Of a stretch of 64,000 bases of DNA, positions 63,942 through 64,000 are shown piece by piece (position 1 is the stretch's first letter; each line of letters starts with the position of its first letter). The notes under the pieces were generated by a model. It did not search any database. It was not told where the DNA came from and was given only the letters and a program-made list of their open reading frames with translations. Both the position numbers and the translations under genes were made by a program. The stretch lies in the NCBI GenBank assembly GCA_020831805.1, contig JAFIFX010000001.1:1-64000 (forward strand), written 5' to 3'. This DNA comes from Planctomycetota bacterium (GTDB lineage Bacteria; Planctomycetota; Phycisphaerae; Phycisphaerales; UBA1924).

Positions 63942-64000
63942 CAGTCATCCCCCCCACCCGCGACCACGCGACCCACGCAGCGTGCCCCGGCGGGCACCAC

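Noticed and set aside
1-64000. CRISPR arrays, rRNA operons, insertion sequences
   Set aside because: No regularly spaced repeats, no rRNA sequence and no transposase gene or IS end were seen; the only recombinase is the serine enzyme at 884-2812.

Overview
The window looks like a chromosomal segment of a GC-rich planctomycete, probably of the Phycisphaerae type. Evidence is the LysW-dependent lysine cluster, two secreted proteins with exosortase-type C-terminal sorting signals, an exosortase/EpsI exopolysaccharide locus, and multidomain TRASH/YHS metal proteins. This placement is inferred from gene content only; no 16S or other marker is present.

Region A (about 1-26.9 kb) reads as a genomic island. 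After a G-run-rich start there is a small hypothetical gene, a large serine recombinase (884-2812) and a hypothetical gene. A type I restriction-modification operon follows on the + strand (4021-13730): a half-size specificity protein, HsdM, full HsdS, a protein with a PD-(D/E)xK-like C-terminus, a SIR2-like DUF4917-type protein, HsdR and a YgjP-type metallopeptidase, all overlapping or abutting. Then comes a copper/silver resistance operon on the - strand (26607-14017): a Cys-rich secreted protein, outer-membrane, periplasmic and inner-membrane efflux subunits (CusCBA type), a five-unit TRASH-like periplasmic protein, an APC permease and a CopA ATPase. The right edge carries the 3' half of a tRNA-Arg(ACG) gene with its terminator, which looks like an attachment-site scar.

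Region B (27.2-32.4 kb) holds a secreted sorting-signal protein and the lysW-lysX-lysY-lysZ-lysK operon, which makes lysine (or arginine/ornithine) on the LysW carrier protein. In front of lysW there is a short ORF with four AAA lysine codons, then a strong terminator whose left arm can pair perfectly with a segment inside the short ORF. This is a textbook attenuator layout and, as far as I know, is undescribed for LysW operons.

Region C (32.4-64 kb) is one large exopolysaccharide/surface-glycan region. A - strand operon (44240-32438) carries four glycosyltransferases, a sulfotransferase, an Alg14/Alg13-like pair, a UDP-sugar dehydrogenase and an unusual A-T-C-T-TE peptide synthetase. A divergent + strand operon (44623-53061) carries a beta-helix protein, a polysaccharide deacetylase, two FemAB/GNAT-like paralogues, an ATP-grasp protein, an O-antigen ligase/polymerase-like protein and RmlC/RmlD-like enzymes. 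A second - strand group (63941-54249) carries exosortase, EpsI, a Wzc-like protein, a sugar transferase and a giant TPR protein. An AT-rich patch at about 47.87-50.6 kb begins and ends inside genes, suggesting recombinational replacement.

A base-level signal crosses the window: the tetranucleotide ACGT is almost missing from 14-64 kb and replaced by ATGT/ACAT, but is more common in the recombinase/R-M module.
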